DNA of 64,000 nt from NCBI RefSeq assembly GCF_030450055.1, contig NZ_CP118480.1:2135415-2199414 (forward strand). Reading direction: 5' to 3'. Below, piece after piece: positions 47,301 through 56,287 of the stretch. The DNA comes from Gallaecimonas kandeliae. GTDB lineage: Bacteria > Pseudomonadota > Gammaproteobacteria > Enterobacterales > Gallaecimonadaceae. How positions within the stretch are numbered: the first letter of the stretch is position 1; every line of letters begins with the position of its first letter. A program made the position numbers and the translations under genes. The notes under the pieces were generated by a model that saw only the letters and a program-made list of their open reading frames with translations, did not search any database and was not told the origin of the DNA.

Positions 47301-48649
47301 CCGAACGCAAGGAAAAGGAAAGGGAACTGGAAAGGCTGACCAACACTGACCCCCTGACCAGCCTCCCCAACCGCAGCTTCTTCATGACGACCTTGGCCAC
47401 CTTGGTCAGGCGTAAACAGCCCTTCGCCCTGCTGGTACTGGATCTCAACAACTTCAAACAGGTCAACGATTCCCTTGGCCACCAGTATGGCGACCAGTTG
47501 CTGATCGAAATCGCCGACCGCCTGCAATATGTGCTGGGCACCAACCACGCCCTTTATCGCCTCGGCGGCGACGAATTTGCCATCATCATCGACAACCTGG
47601 GCAAGCTGGAAGAAGTGACTCGCCTGTCTGGCCTGCTGCATCGCCAACTCTTCGCCCCCTTCTACCTGCGCGGCGAAGAAATCAACATGACCAGTGCCAT
47701 AGGCGCCGTGCTTTATCCTGAAGACGGCGATAACCCGGAAAACCTGCTCCGTAACGCCGACGCCGCCATGTACCACGCCAAGCACGTGGGTGGCGACATC
47801 TGCCAGTTCTTCTCCAGTACCATGAACGAACAAGCCCATGCCCGCCTGGCCTTGGAAAACAGGGTCAGGAAAGGGCTTCGCGAAAACCTGTTCGAGGTCT
47901 TTTACCAGCCCAAGGCCGATACCTTCAGCGGCCAATGCAAAGGGGCCGAGGCCCTGCTGCGGCTGCCCGACGGCAAAGGGGGTTATATCTCTCCTGCCGA
48001 CTTTATCCCCATTGCCGAGGAAAGTGGTCTCATCCTCGACCTGGGCGCCTGGGTGCTAAACGCCAGTTGCCAACAGGTCAAAAAATGGTATGACCATGGG
48101 CTTTTCCCCGGCCGTATCGCAATCAACCTCTCGGCGCGGCAATTCCGTCAGCAGGATCTGGTAGCCCGTATCGACGAGGTCCTGGAAAACTGTGGCCTGC
48201 CACCACACATGTTGGAGCTGGAAATTACCGAAGGGGCCATGATGGAGGATCCCATCCGTGCCATAGCCGTAATGGAAAGGCTTCGTGAAAGGGGTATTAC
48301 CCTGGCCATGGATGATTTCGGGACTGGCTATTCCTCCCTCTCCCATTTACGCCAATTCCCTGTCACCAGCGTGAAAATCGACAGGTCCTTCGTCAAGGAT
48401 TTGACGGTAGATTCCAGCGCCCGCAGCCTGACCGCCGCCATTATTTCCCTGGCCAAGAACATGGAACTCCATGTGGTGGCAGAAGGGGTGGAAACCGAGG
48501 AGCAATTGTTGGCGCTGCGCAACCTCAATTGCCCTGTCTGCCAGGGATTCCTGTTCGGTAAACCCATGGCTGCAATGGACTTCGAGCAATTGTTAATCAA
48601 AAGGGGCGGGAAATTGGGCCCGGCCGAGGTGGTGCGGCTGAAACGTTAA
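44372..48649 (+). CDS. Membrane sensor with two-component-type propeller, Y_Y_Y, PAS, GGDEF and EAL domains
   Basis: A 1425-residue cyclic-di-GMP enzyme. Order: signal peptide (1-26), periplasmic seven-bladed regulator-propeller repeats (about 30-620; for example GFFWLATAGGLSRYDG and GKIWVGTQGGLLKK), a Y_Y_Y domain (about 635-700), one membrane helix (about 705-728), two PAS domains (about 748-865 and 870-985), GGDEF (about 990-1150; intact GGDEF at 1065-1069, no RxxD I-site at the usual place), and EAL (about 1170-1415; EALLR at 1193-1197, DDFGTG at 1314). Both catalytic motifs are intact, so it may make and/or break c-di-GMP. The first half is strongly AT-rich, unlike the second half and the neighbours. 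Confidence 0.93.
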   Translation: MWRKAITITIHFALALCVFNMPQAWSSTSSPPAFYTYKKVSKEDSLPQVTVFDIAKDNEGFFWLATAGGLSRYDGSNITNYLPGSELFPLQSAFIRNITVDKSGKIWVGTQGGLLKKEKDRSVFTIVNAFKGKTIWSVTPISDKEILVGTTEMLYLYFPEKEKIESHYPLAQVKSVEPYKSEYLIGTYADGFFTATNHWSNFQNTKEFGSNINKIKTTTDGYFVASEGGFYFSNKNGTHRLSKQKTHDFLQEGDGSYVLATDNGTFVLQDSKEILLQSGKSWSLFKDGSDLYIGTHTSGLFVLKQIKPGVMNHILDNTDGYYIKSLANVGNLLFFLDNNGYHSQNLQTGDITDLDDSGVIRIFPGDNGFLAITKAGFYLFRDGKITEKYVKDDINFAKFDSGYWLLSDKNNNIYKIINSKLISISSLEKCNPGYINSVNLTSENIYVAGAEGLCRKNLKSGFEDKIDGNWTKRIHNYKDAIYAVQKDGSLLDIKSKGSFKIKLKPGEEIYSSELITRPVGDIFLVVTSLGFRFYEIGKNLLDLNRYALIDSRYNGLQEYTSTAITVLDQDTVLLGGTGGYTQVWLPALQKDNLSGTLTISDLKIFGDERFDLLDKLNQDREITVPYHAYPLSIGLSFVNTPFPDRAEIEYQLSSFDNHWYELDSSNKLVLSKMESGSHHLIFRAVDNGQVIAQSDPIIIQVLPPWWRSNIAIGFYAFLLFFIAAHISSIVRTRRRQHAKIVKSEERLKLALWGSGDELWDWDIEKGNIYRSNIWDSLQLPDDGVRSLDNRNNIYPKDLPRVTSVLNACFSGEQDEFEIAYRVKGKDEDWIWLLDRGRVVEYNEKGAPIRMTGTIKNISKLKKTEEMLKLLAQSFRNISDAICITSPDFVIQEINESFTRITGLSRDEAIGKPWNFSLYSDSFLEQIKTTLDKSGRWHDELEAKRKDGDYYPIEITIDRVMDEEKDSYHFVAVFSDISERKEKERELERLTNTDPLTSLPNRSFFMTTLATLVRRKQPFALLVLDLNNFKQVNDSLGHQYGDQLLIEIADRLQYVLGTNHALYRLGGDEFAIIIDNLGKLEEVTRLSGLLHRQLFAPFYLRGEEINMTSAIGAVLYPEDGDNPENLLRNADAAMYHAKHVGGDICQFFSSTMNEQAHARLALENRVRKGLRENLFEVFYQPKADTFSGQCKGAEALLRLPDGKGGYISPADFIPIAEESGLILDLGAWVLNASCQQVKKWYDHGLFPGRIAINLSARQFRQQDLVARIDEVLENCGLPPHMLELEITEGAMMEDPIRAIAVMERLRERGITLAMDDFGTGYSSLSHLRQFPVTSVKIDRSFVKDLTVDSSARSLTAAIISLAKNMELHVVAEGVETEEQLLALRNLNCPVCQGFLFGKPMAAMDFEQLLIKRGGKLGPAEVVRLKR

Positions 48650-48682
48650 AGCTTTTAGATATTGGCATGTAGTTTGTATCGC

Positions 48683-48713
48683 TAATGATTGCTCGACCCT
48701 ATTGCAATCATTA
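48683..48713 (+). promoter_or_regulatory. Perfect 10-bp inverted repeat before the tiny-ORF pair
   Basis: Arms TAATGATTGC (48683-48692) and GCAATCATTA (48704-48713), 11-nt loop. The right arm abuts the Shine-Dalgarno AAGAGGAT of the 48-residue ORF. Either a dimeric-repressor operator or an mRNA hairpin controlling translation. A possible -35 TTGGCA lies at 48663-48668. Confidence 0.65.
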
Positions 48714-48726
48714 AGAGGATACCGAC

Positions 48727-48873
48727 ATGTTTAACGTTATTCTGCTGAGTACTTTGCTGAACTTCTTCTCTGGTCAAGTCACCACTTCGGGTAATGACCC
48801 TGTGCAGCTGAAATCTTCAGCCGGCATCCAAGTCACGGCTACAGCGATGACAGATGAAGAAGTTGGGATCTAA
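48727..48873 (+). CDS. Small ORF, 48 residues, hydrophobic N-terminus, unknown
   Basis: Starts at an ATG 7 nt after AAGAGGAT. Residues 1-15 (MFNVILLSTLLNFFS) are hydrophobic, like a short signal or membrane anchor; the remainder is polar and ends acidic (TDEEVGI). Good Shine-Dalgarno sequence, own upstream inverted repeat, and a second small ORF 2 nt downstream followed by a terminator support a real gene. I know no homologue. Confidence 0.6.
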   Translation: MFNVILLSTLLNFFSGQVTTSGNDPVQLKSSAGIQVTATAMTDEEVGI

Positions 48874-48875
48874 CC

Positions 48876-48989
48876 ATGTTTACCCTTCTGAAGGCTTGGC
48901 TTAACAAGCGCCATAGGCGCAGCAGGCTGCCTGAAGGGTTGGAGACACTGGCAATTACGGTGACCCCGGCCCAGCGGTGGTGGTCCTGA
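48876..48989 (+). CDS. Small basic ORF, 37 residues, unknown
   Basis: Begins 2 nt after the previous stop with GGGA about 7 nt upstream; ends with TGA just before a terminator. The peptide has a hydrophobic start (MFTLLKAWL), a basic run KRHRRSR and a tryptophan pair near the end (RWWS). It forms a two-gene mini-operon with the 48-residue ORF. The pairing of a hydrophobic and a basic micro-protein is unexplained. Confidence 0.5.
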   Translation: MFTLLKAWLNKRHRRSRLPEGLETLAITVTPAQRWWS

Positions 48990-48993
48990 TATG

Positions 48994-49023
48994 AAAAAAG
49001 GCGCCTTAGGCGCCTTTTCTTTT
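48994..49023. terminator. Bidirectional Rho-independent terminator
   Basis: Stem GGCGCC (49000-49005), loop TTA, stem GGCGCC (49009-49014) with A/T-runs on both sides. Ends the tiny-ORF pair and the convergent 67-residue gene. Confidence 0.85.
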
Positions 49024-49032
49024 CGCTGTTCT

Positions 49033-49236
49033 TCAGGCCGGGAACAGGACCCCGGAAAAGCCGCAGACTTTCCGCCACCAGAGGCGTTTGCTGGCCTGCA
49101 GCATGGGCCAGGCCAGGGGACCTGCAAAAAAGCCCACCAGCGCCCAGTGATTGGGCCTTATCCCCCCTTTCCAAGCTTCCACATAGAACAACAAGGCAAA
49201 GACTGGGGACAGGAAAGGCAACAGCAACCAGGACAT
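49033..49236 (-). CDS. Small membrane protein, 67 residues, unknown
   Basis: Two hydrophobic segments are visible: LLLPFLSPVFALLFYV (about 4-19) and ALVGFFAGPLAWPML (about 32-46), separated by a charged loop, with a basic KRLWWRK after the second. The ATG is preceded by AAGAGG at good spacing, and an extended -10 (TGCTAAACT) lies about 30 nt upstream. Convergent with the tiny-ORF pair. I do not recognise the family. Confidence 0.65.
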   Translation of the reverse strand: MSWLLLPFLSPVFALLFYVEAWKGGIRPNHWALVGFFAGPLAWPMLQASKRLWWRKVCGFSGVLFPA

Positions 49237-49314
49237 GGAATACCTCTTACAGCGAAGGCGCGCAGTTTAGCACGGCGGCGATTTTATGACCAGGCCATGG
49301 CAGCCAGCAGGCCG

Positions 49315-49344
49315 ACAAAAAAGGGGAGCACAGCTTCCCCTTTT
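49315..49344 (-). terminator. Rho-independent terminator of fadIJ
   Basis: Arms AAAAGGGGA (49319-49327) and TCCCCTTTT (49336-49344), with T-run on the minus strand. It lies just past the fadJ stop. Confidence 0.75.
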
Positions 49345-49349
49345 CATCA

Positions 49350-51502
<2,153 letters not shown>

Positions 51503-51503
<1 letters not shown>

Positions 51504-52816
51504 TATTCGGCCTCCAGTACCATGGCGGCGGCCAGGCCGCCGGCGGCGCAGGCGGGGGTCAAACCCAGGCCGCCGCCGCGGCGTTTCAGCTCACGCAGGG
51601 TCTGGGTGATCATGCGGGTGCCGGTGGCGGCGAAGGGGTGGCCATAGGCGATGGAGCCGCCCAGCACGTTGAACTTGTCCATGTCGATCTCCCCTGTGGC
51701 CTTGTCGCGGCCCAGCTTCTCACGGGCGAATTTGTCGGAGGCGAACATCTTGACGTTAGCCAGGGTCTGGGCGGCGAAGGCCTCGTGCATCTCGATGAGA
51801 GTCAGATCCGCCAGGGTGATGCCGGCGCGGTCCAGGGCCATGGGTGTGGCGTAGGAGGGGCCCATCAGCATGTCTTCCCAGACGTCGATGGCGGCAAAGG
51901 CATAGGAGCGGATGTAGCCCAGGGGCTCGTAGCCCAGTTCCTTGGCCCTGCCCTCGCGCATCAGTATGACGGCCGAAGCACCGTCGGTGAGCGGGGTGGC
52001 GTTGGCGGCCGTCACTGAGCCGAACTTGCGGTCGAAGACCGGCTTCAGTTTGGCGTAGCTGGCCAGTTCGGAGTTTTCGCGGACGTTGTTGTCCTTGTCC
52101 AAGAAGCCCTTGTAAGGCTCGGCGTGGGCCACCATCACTTCGTCACGCAGCAGGCCGTCGGCCCAGGCCTTGGCGGCCAGGCTGTGGGAGCGGTGGGCCA
52201 GCTCGTCTTGCGCAGCCCGGCTGATGCCGTGGCTCTTGGCCATCTGCTCGGCGTTATCGCCCATGGACAGGCCAGTGCTGTATTCGGCCACGGCCGGTGA
52301 CACCGGCAGCAGATCCTTGAGGCCCAGGCGGCGGAAGATCTGGAATTTCTGGCCAAGGGTCCGGGCCTTGGTCAGATCCACCAGGGCGCGGGCCAGGCTC
52401 TTGGATACCCCAATCGGCAGCACAGAGGAGGAGTCGGCGCCGCCGGCGATGCCGATCTCCACAGTGCCGCTGAGGATGGATTCCACCACGTTGACGGTGG
52501 ACTGGAAGGAGGTGGCGCAGGCACGGGACACGCTGTAGGCGTCGGTGTGCACATTCATGCCGGTGCCCAGCACGATTTCACGGGCGATGTTGGGGGCTTC
52601 CGGCATCTGCACCACCTGGCCGAACACCAGTTGGTCCACCAGCTTGGGGTCCAGCTCGCTGCGGGTCAGCAGTTCGTTGACTACCATCTTGCCCAGATCC
52701 AGCGCCGGCACCCCGTGGTAATAGGTGGCCTGGCGGGCAAAAGGCGTACGCAGACCGGCCACGACGGCGATGCGTTCGCCGCTGCCGGTCTTCAGGTTTT
52801 GGGTTCTCGCCGTCAT
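51503..52816 (-). CDS. fadI: 3-ketoacyl-CoA thiolase FadI
   Basis: Cleaves 3-ketoacyl-CoA in beta-oxidation. It is 437 residues. The acylated cysteine is in [10 protein letters not shown] (near 100), and the second active-site cysteine and histidines lie in [16 protein letters not shown] and [18 protein letters not shown] precedes the ATG. First gene of fadIJ; a promoter with a FadR-like operator at its start site lies upstream. Confidence 0.97.
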
Positions 52817-52854
52817 CCCTTTCCTCTCTCTTCTGTTATCTCGTCTCGACCCAT

Positions 52855-52871
52855 CAGAGGTCTGACCTGTA
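52855..52871 (-). promoter_or_regulatory. FadR-like operator at the fadIJ start site
   Basis: The core GGTCTGACC (52859-52867) is a perfect match to GGTCNGACC, the centre of the FadR consensus. It lies at about +1 to +17 of the promoter at 52879-52907, a classical repressor position. The outer arms are only partly palindromic. Confidence 0.65.
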
Positions 52872-52878
52872 AAGGCCG

Positions 52879-52907
52879 ATTGTAACCAGTCCCCGGCAAA
52901 ATGGAAA
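52879..52907 (-). promoter_or_regulatory. Sigma-70 promoter of fadIJ
   Basis: On the minus strand: -35 TTTCCA (52902-52907), 17-bp spacer, -10 TACAAT (52879-52884). Transcription would start near 52872, at the edge of the FadR-like site. Confidence 0.6.
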
Positions 52908-52949
52908 CGCCTCCCCGTGGAGTGGATATGGACCTCAAAGGCGTTTTCC

Positions 52950-52978
52950 GTTACAACAGGTCAACACTCCAGAATAAT
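52950..52978 (+). promoter_or_regulatory. Candidate promoter of the MoxR/VWA operon
   Basis: -35 GTTACA (52950-52955), 17-bp spacer, -10 AATAAT (52973-52978). The start site would fall only a few nt before the moxR-like ATG at 52989, which lacks a Shine-Dalgarno sequence. Confidence 0.4.
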
Positions 52979-52988
52979 CATTAAATCA

Positions 52989-53945
52989 ATGACACGCGCC
53001 GCATTTACCCGCCTCAAGAGCCATCTTGACAAGCAAGTGGTAGGCCAGAGCCAGCTTACCCAGAACCTCCTCATCGCCCTGCTCGCCGACGGCCACCTGC
53101 TGGTGGAAGGCCCGCCGGGCCTGGCCAAGACCCGTGCCATCAAGGCGGTGGCCCAGGGGCTGGAAGCGGACTTCCACCGTGTCCAGTTCACCCCTGACCT
53201 GTTGCCGGCCGACCTCACCGGCACCGACATCTATAGGCCAGAGACCGGCGAGTTCTCCTTCCAGAACGGTCCTCTCTTCCACAACCTGCTGCTGGCGGAC
53301 GAGATCAACCGCGCCCCGGCCAAGGTGCAGTCGGCCCTGCTGGAAGCCATGGCCGAGCGCCAGATCACCGTCGGCAAGACGACCTACCCCCTGCCCAAGC
53401 TGTTCCTGGTCATGGCGACCCAGAACCCCTTGGAGCAGGAAGGCACCTACCCGCTGCCGGAAGCCCAGCTGGACCGCTTCCTGATGCACGTCAAGGTCGA
53501 CTACCCCGACGCCCAGACCGAGATGGCCATACTGCGCCTCAACCGCCAGGAAGCCATCGAAGACAAGCCGGTACCGGTAGAACCCTTGAGCCAGGAAGAG
53601 ATCTTTGCCGCCCGGCGCGAGATCTTCAGCCTGCACCTGGCCGACGCCGTCGAGCAGTACATGGTGGCCCTGGTCATGGCCACCCGCCAGCCCGCCCAGG
53701 TGGATGAAGAGCTGGCCGGCTGGCTGGCCTACGGCGCCAGCCCCCGTGCCACCGCCGCCCTGGAACGCTGCGCCCGCGCCCGCGCCTGGCTGGCGGGCCG
53801 GGATTTCGTGACCCCGGACGACGTCCAGGCCCTGCTGCCCAACGTGCTGCGCCACCGCCTGCTGCTCTCTTACCAGGCCGAGGCCGGCGGCATCACCATG
53901 GACCAGGTACTGGATCGTATCCTCTCCCGCGTTCCCTGCCCATGA
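52989..53945 (+). CDS. MoxR-family AAA+ ATPase
   Basis: A 318-residue AAA+ ATPase of the MoxR group, which acts as a chaperone with VWA-domain partners. Walker A is GPPGLAKTR, Walker B LLADEINRAPAK, and sensor 1 is VMATQNPLEQEG. The start is the ATG giving MTRAAFTRLKSHLDKQVVGQ, matching the family; upstream in-frame codons are unlikely. No Shine-Dalgarno sequence is visible. First gene of a six-gene operon; its stop overlaps the DUF58 start by 4 nt. Confidence 0.93.
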   Translation: MTRAAFTRLKSHLDKQVVGQSQLTQNLLIALLADGHLLVEGPPGLAKTRAIKAVAQGLEADFHRVQFTPDLLPADLTGTDIYRPETGEFSFQNGPLFHNLLLADEINRAPAKVQSALLEAMAERQITVGKTTYPLPKLFLVMATQNPLEQEGTYPLPEAQLDRFLMHVKVDYPDAQTEMAILRLNRQEAIEDKPVPVEPLSQEEIFAARREIFSLHLADAVEQYMVALVMATRQPAQVDEELAGWLAYGASPRATAALERCARARAWLAGRDFVTPDDVQALLPNVLRHRLLLSYQAEAGGITMDQVLDRILSRVPCP

Positions 53946-54877
53946 GTGCGGCCCTGCCCAGTGGCGCCGACGGCGTCACCCTGTGCCTGGAGGAGCTGGT
54001 GCCCTACCGGCGCCTGGCAGGCCAGGTCCAGCTCACCCCGAAAACGGCCTCCCGCGCCCACCAGGCCGGCCAGCACCTGGCCAGGGCCCGTGGCCGCGGC
54101 ATGGACTTCGACGAGGTGCGCCAGTACCAGGTGGGGGACGATATCCGCACCATCGACTGGCGGGTCACGGCCCGTACCGGCAAGCCCCACACCAAGATGT
54201 TCCGCGAAGAGCGGGAAAGGCCGGTGCAGCTCATCGTCGATCTCGGCCCCACCATGCAGTTCGGCTCCAAGCTGCTGCTCAAAGCGGTGCAAGCCGGTCA
54301 TCTGGCGTCGCTCCTGGCCTGGCATGTGGCCGAGCGGGGCGATCGCATCGGCGCCCTTATCGGCAACGGCCTTGGCCACAGGGAGATCAAGCCCAAGGGC
54401 CGCCAGCAAGGGGCCCTCGCCCTGCTGCACGGCCTTATCGAAGTGCAGGGCCAGGCTCCCGATCTGCACCACCAGGCTCCCGGCCTGATGAACGAGCTGC
54501 TCAGGCGCAGCCTGAAATTGGCCTCTCCCGGCAGCCAGATCTGGCTAGTCACCGACCTGCAAGGCTGGGACAGCGAGAGCCAGTGGCTGCTGAGCCGGCT
54601 GCACAAGCACGCCGACGTCACCGTCTTCATGGTCACGGATCCGCTGGAACTGACGGTACCCCAGAGCCGCTTGCCCCTGACGTTGCCGGTACAGGGTCCG
54701 GGCCAGAAAGGCCTGCTGCCCATAGGCTCGAACCGCTTTCGCACCGCCTACCAGCGCAGCCGCCTGACCCAGATCCAAGCCATACGCCAGACCCTCAAGT
54801 CCCTGGACATCCGCTTTTGCGCCGTCGGCGCCCAGCAGTCCCTGGAGTTCCAATTGGACAGGGTGCAGCCATGCTAG
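53942..54877 (+). CDS. DUF58 domain-containing protein
   Basis: A 311-residue protein with the DUF58 signature YQVGDDIRTIDWRVTARTGK and a VWA-like fold (QLIVDLGPTMQFGS, with a degenerate MIDAS). It is almost always encoded beside MoxR ATPases. The start overlaps the moxR-like stop (ATGA), and the end overlaps the DUF4381 gene by 7 nt (ATGCTAG). No membrane segment is apparent. Confidence 0.93.
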   Translation: MSAALPSGADGVTLCLEELVPYRRLAGQVQLTPKTASRAHQAGQHLARARGRGMDFDEVRQYQVGDDIRTIDWRVTARTGKPHTKMFREERERPVQLIVDLGPTMQFGSKLLLKAVQAGHLASLLAWHVAERGDRIGALIGNGLGHREIKPKGRQQGALALLHGLIEVQGQAPDLHHQAPGLMNELLRRSLKLASPGSQIWLVTDLQGWDSESQWLLSRLHKHADVTVFMVTDPLELTVPQSRLPLTLPVQGPGQKGLLPIGSNRFRTAYQRSRLTQIQAIRQTLKSLDIRFCAVGAQQSLEFQLDRVQPC

Positions 54878-55323
54878 ACAAACTCAAAGACATCCACGAA
54901 CCCCTGCCCCCCTCAGCCTGGCCCTGGGCCCTGGGTTGGTGGCTGCTGCTGGCCCTGCTGCTGGCCGGTATCGCCAGCGCCCTCTTCTGGTGGTGGCGCC
55001 GCGAGCACCAAAGCGCCGCCGACCGCCTCCAGGCACGCCTCCAGGAGCTGGGCAACGGCGACGATTTCCTGGCCGCCCTCAACCAACTGCTCAAAGAAGC
55101 GGCCTGCTACTACCACGGCACCGCCTTTGTGGCCCCCCTTTCAGGCAAGGCCTGGCTGGCCTTCCTCAAAGACAAGGCCCCGGGCCCCGTCGACAAGCAC
55201 CTCATCGAGCTGCTGGAAGCAGGCCCTTACGCCAAGAGCTTTCCCATCCGCTACGAGCTGTTCCGGGATCTCAAGGCCTTCAGCCACGACTGGATAGCCA
55301 AACAGGAGGGCAAGGATGCTTGA
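54871..55323 (+). CDS. DUF4381 domain-containing membrane protein
   Basis: A 150-residue protein with one N-terminal membrane helix (about 21-40, WALGWWLLLALLLAGIASALF) followed by a soluble domain with conserved ACYYHG and KAWLAFL segments. It is standard in gammaproteobacterial MoxR/VWA operons; function unknown. Overlaps both neighbours: 7 nt at the start and 8 nt at the end. Confidence 0.88.
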   Translation: MLDKLKDIHEPLPPSAWPWALGWWLLLALLLAGIASALFWWWRREHQSAADRLQARLQELGNGDDFLAALNQLLKEAACYYHGTAFVAPLSGKAWLAFLKDKAPGPVDKHLIELLEAGPYAKSFPIRYELFRDLKAFSHDWIAKQEGKDA

Positions 55324-56287
55324 GTTTGAAGCCCTCTGGGTGCTGCTGTTGCTGCCGCTGCCGCTGCTGTGGGCCCTGCTGCCGGCCCATCCCCAGCCCA
55401 GCCTGACCCGCCTCAAGGTGCCCATGGCCATCCTGGCCCAGGCCGATGCCGAGACCCAGGGGGTGAGCCGCCGCCTGTTGCCGGCCTGGCTGAAATGGGT
55501 GGGCTGGCTGCTGCTGCTGGCGGCCCTGGCCCGCCCCGTCTGGGTCGGCGCACCGGTCAGCCTGCCCGACAGCCGCCGGGAGATGACGCTGGTGCTGGAC
55601 CTTTCCGGCTCCATGCAGGAAACCGACATGGAGTACGACGGCCACATCACCGACCGTTTGAGCGCCGCCAAAGGGGTGCTGCTGGACTTCATCAAGAAAC
55701 GCAAGGGCGACCGCCTCGGCCTCATCCTCTTTGCCGATCACGCCTATGTGCAGGCTCCCCTGAGCTATGACCTCAGGACCATCGCCACCCTGATGGAAGA
55801 GGCGCAGCAGGGCCTGGTGGGCACCCGCACCGCCATCGGCGAGGCGGTGGCCCTGGCCACCAAGCAACTGGCCGGGCGCAAGGGTAAGAAGAAGGTGGCG
55901 ATACTGCTCACCGACGGCCACAACACCGCAGGCGGTATAGACCCTCTTGATGCCCTCGCCGCCGCCAAGGAGAAGGGCGTGACCTTCTACACCATCGGCT
56001 TCGGCTCCGATTACCAGATCAAGCGGACTATATGGGGCAATAGGAAAGCACCCAATGAAGATCCGCCGGACGAGGCCTTCCTGACCCGCCTGGCCGAGGA
56101 GACCGGCGGCAAGTATTTCCGGGCCCGGGACGCCAAGAGCCTGGAGGCCATCTACGGCGAGCTCAACAATCTCGAGCCCCTGGCCGACAACCAGCAGACC
56201 TTGAGGCCCCGCAAGGACATCTTCTTCTGGCCCCTGGGGCTGCTGTTGCTGTTGAGCGCCGCCGTGGCGCTGTGGAGGACCCGATGA
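55316..56287 (+). CDS. VWA-domain membrane protein (BatA-like)
   Basis: A 323-residue protein with two N-terminal hydrophobic segments, a von Willebrand A domain and a C-terminal membrane helix. The MIDAS is complete: DLSGSM (DxSxS), a Thr in GTRTAIGEA, and Asp in LLTDGHN. Probably presents the VWA domain on the cell surface side or cytoplasm as a partner of the MoxR ATPase. Overlaps its neighbours by 8 nt and 4 nt. Confidence 0.92.
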   Translation: MLEFEALWVLLLLPLPLLWALLPAHPQPSLTRLKVPMAILAQADAETQGVSRRLLPAWLKWVGWLLLLAALARPVWVGAPVSLPDSRREMTLVLDLSGSMQETDMEYDGHITDRLSAAKGVLLDFIKKRKGDRLGLILFADHAYVQAPLSYDLRTIATLMEEAQQGLVGTRTAIGEAVALATKQLAGRKGKKKVAILLTDGHNTAGGIDPLDALAAAKEKGVTFYTIGFGSDYQIKRTIWGNRKAPNEDPPDEAFLTRLAEETGGKYFRARDAKSLEAIYGELNNLEPLADNQQTLRPRKDIFFWPLGLLLLLSAAVALWRTR

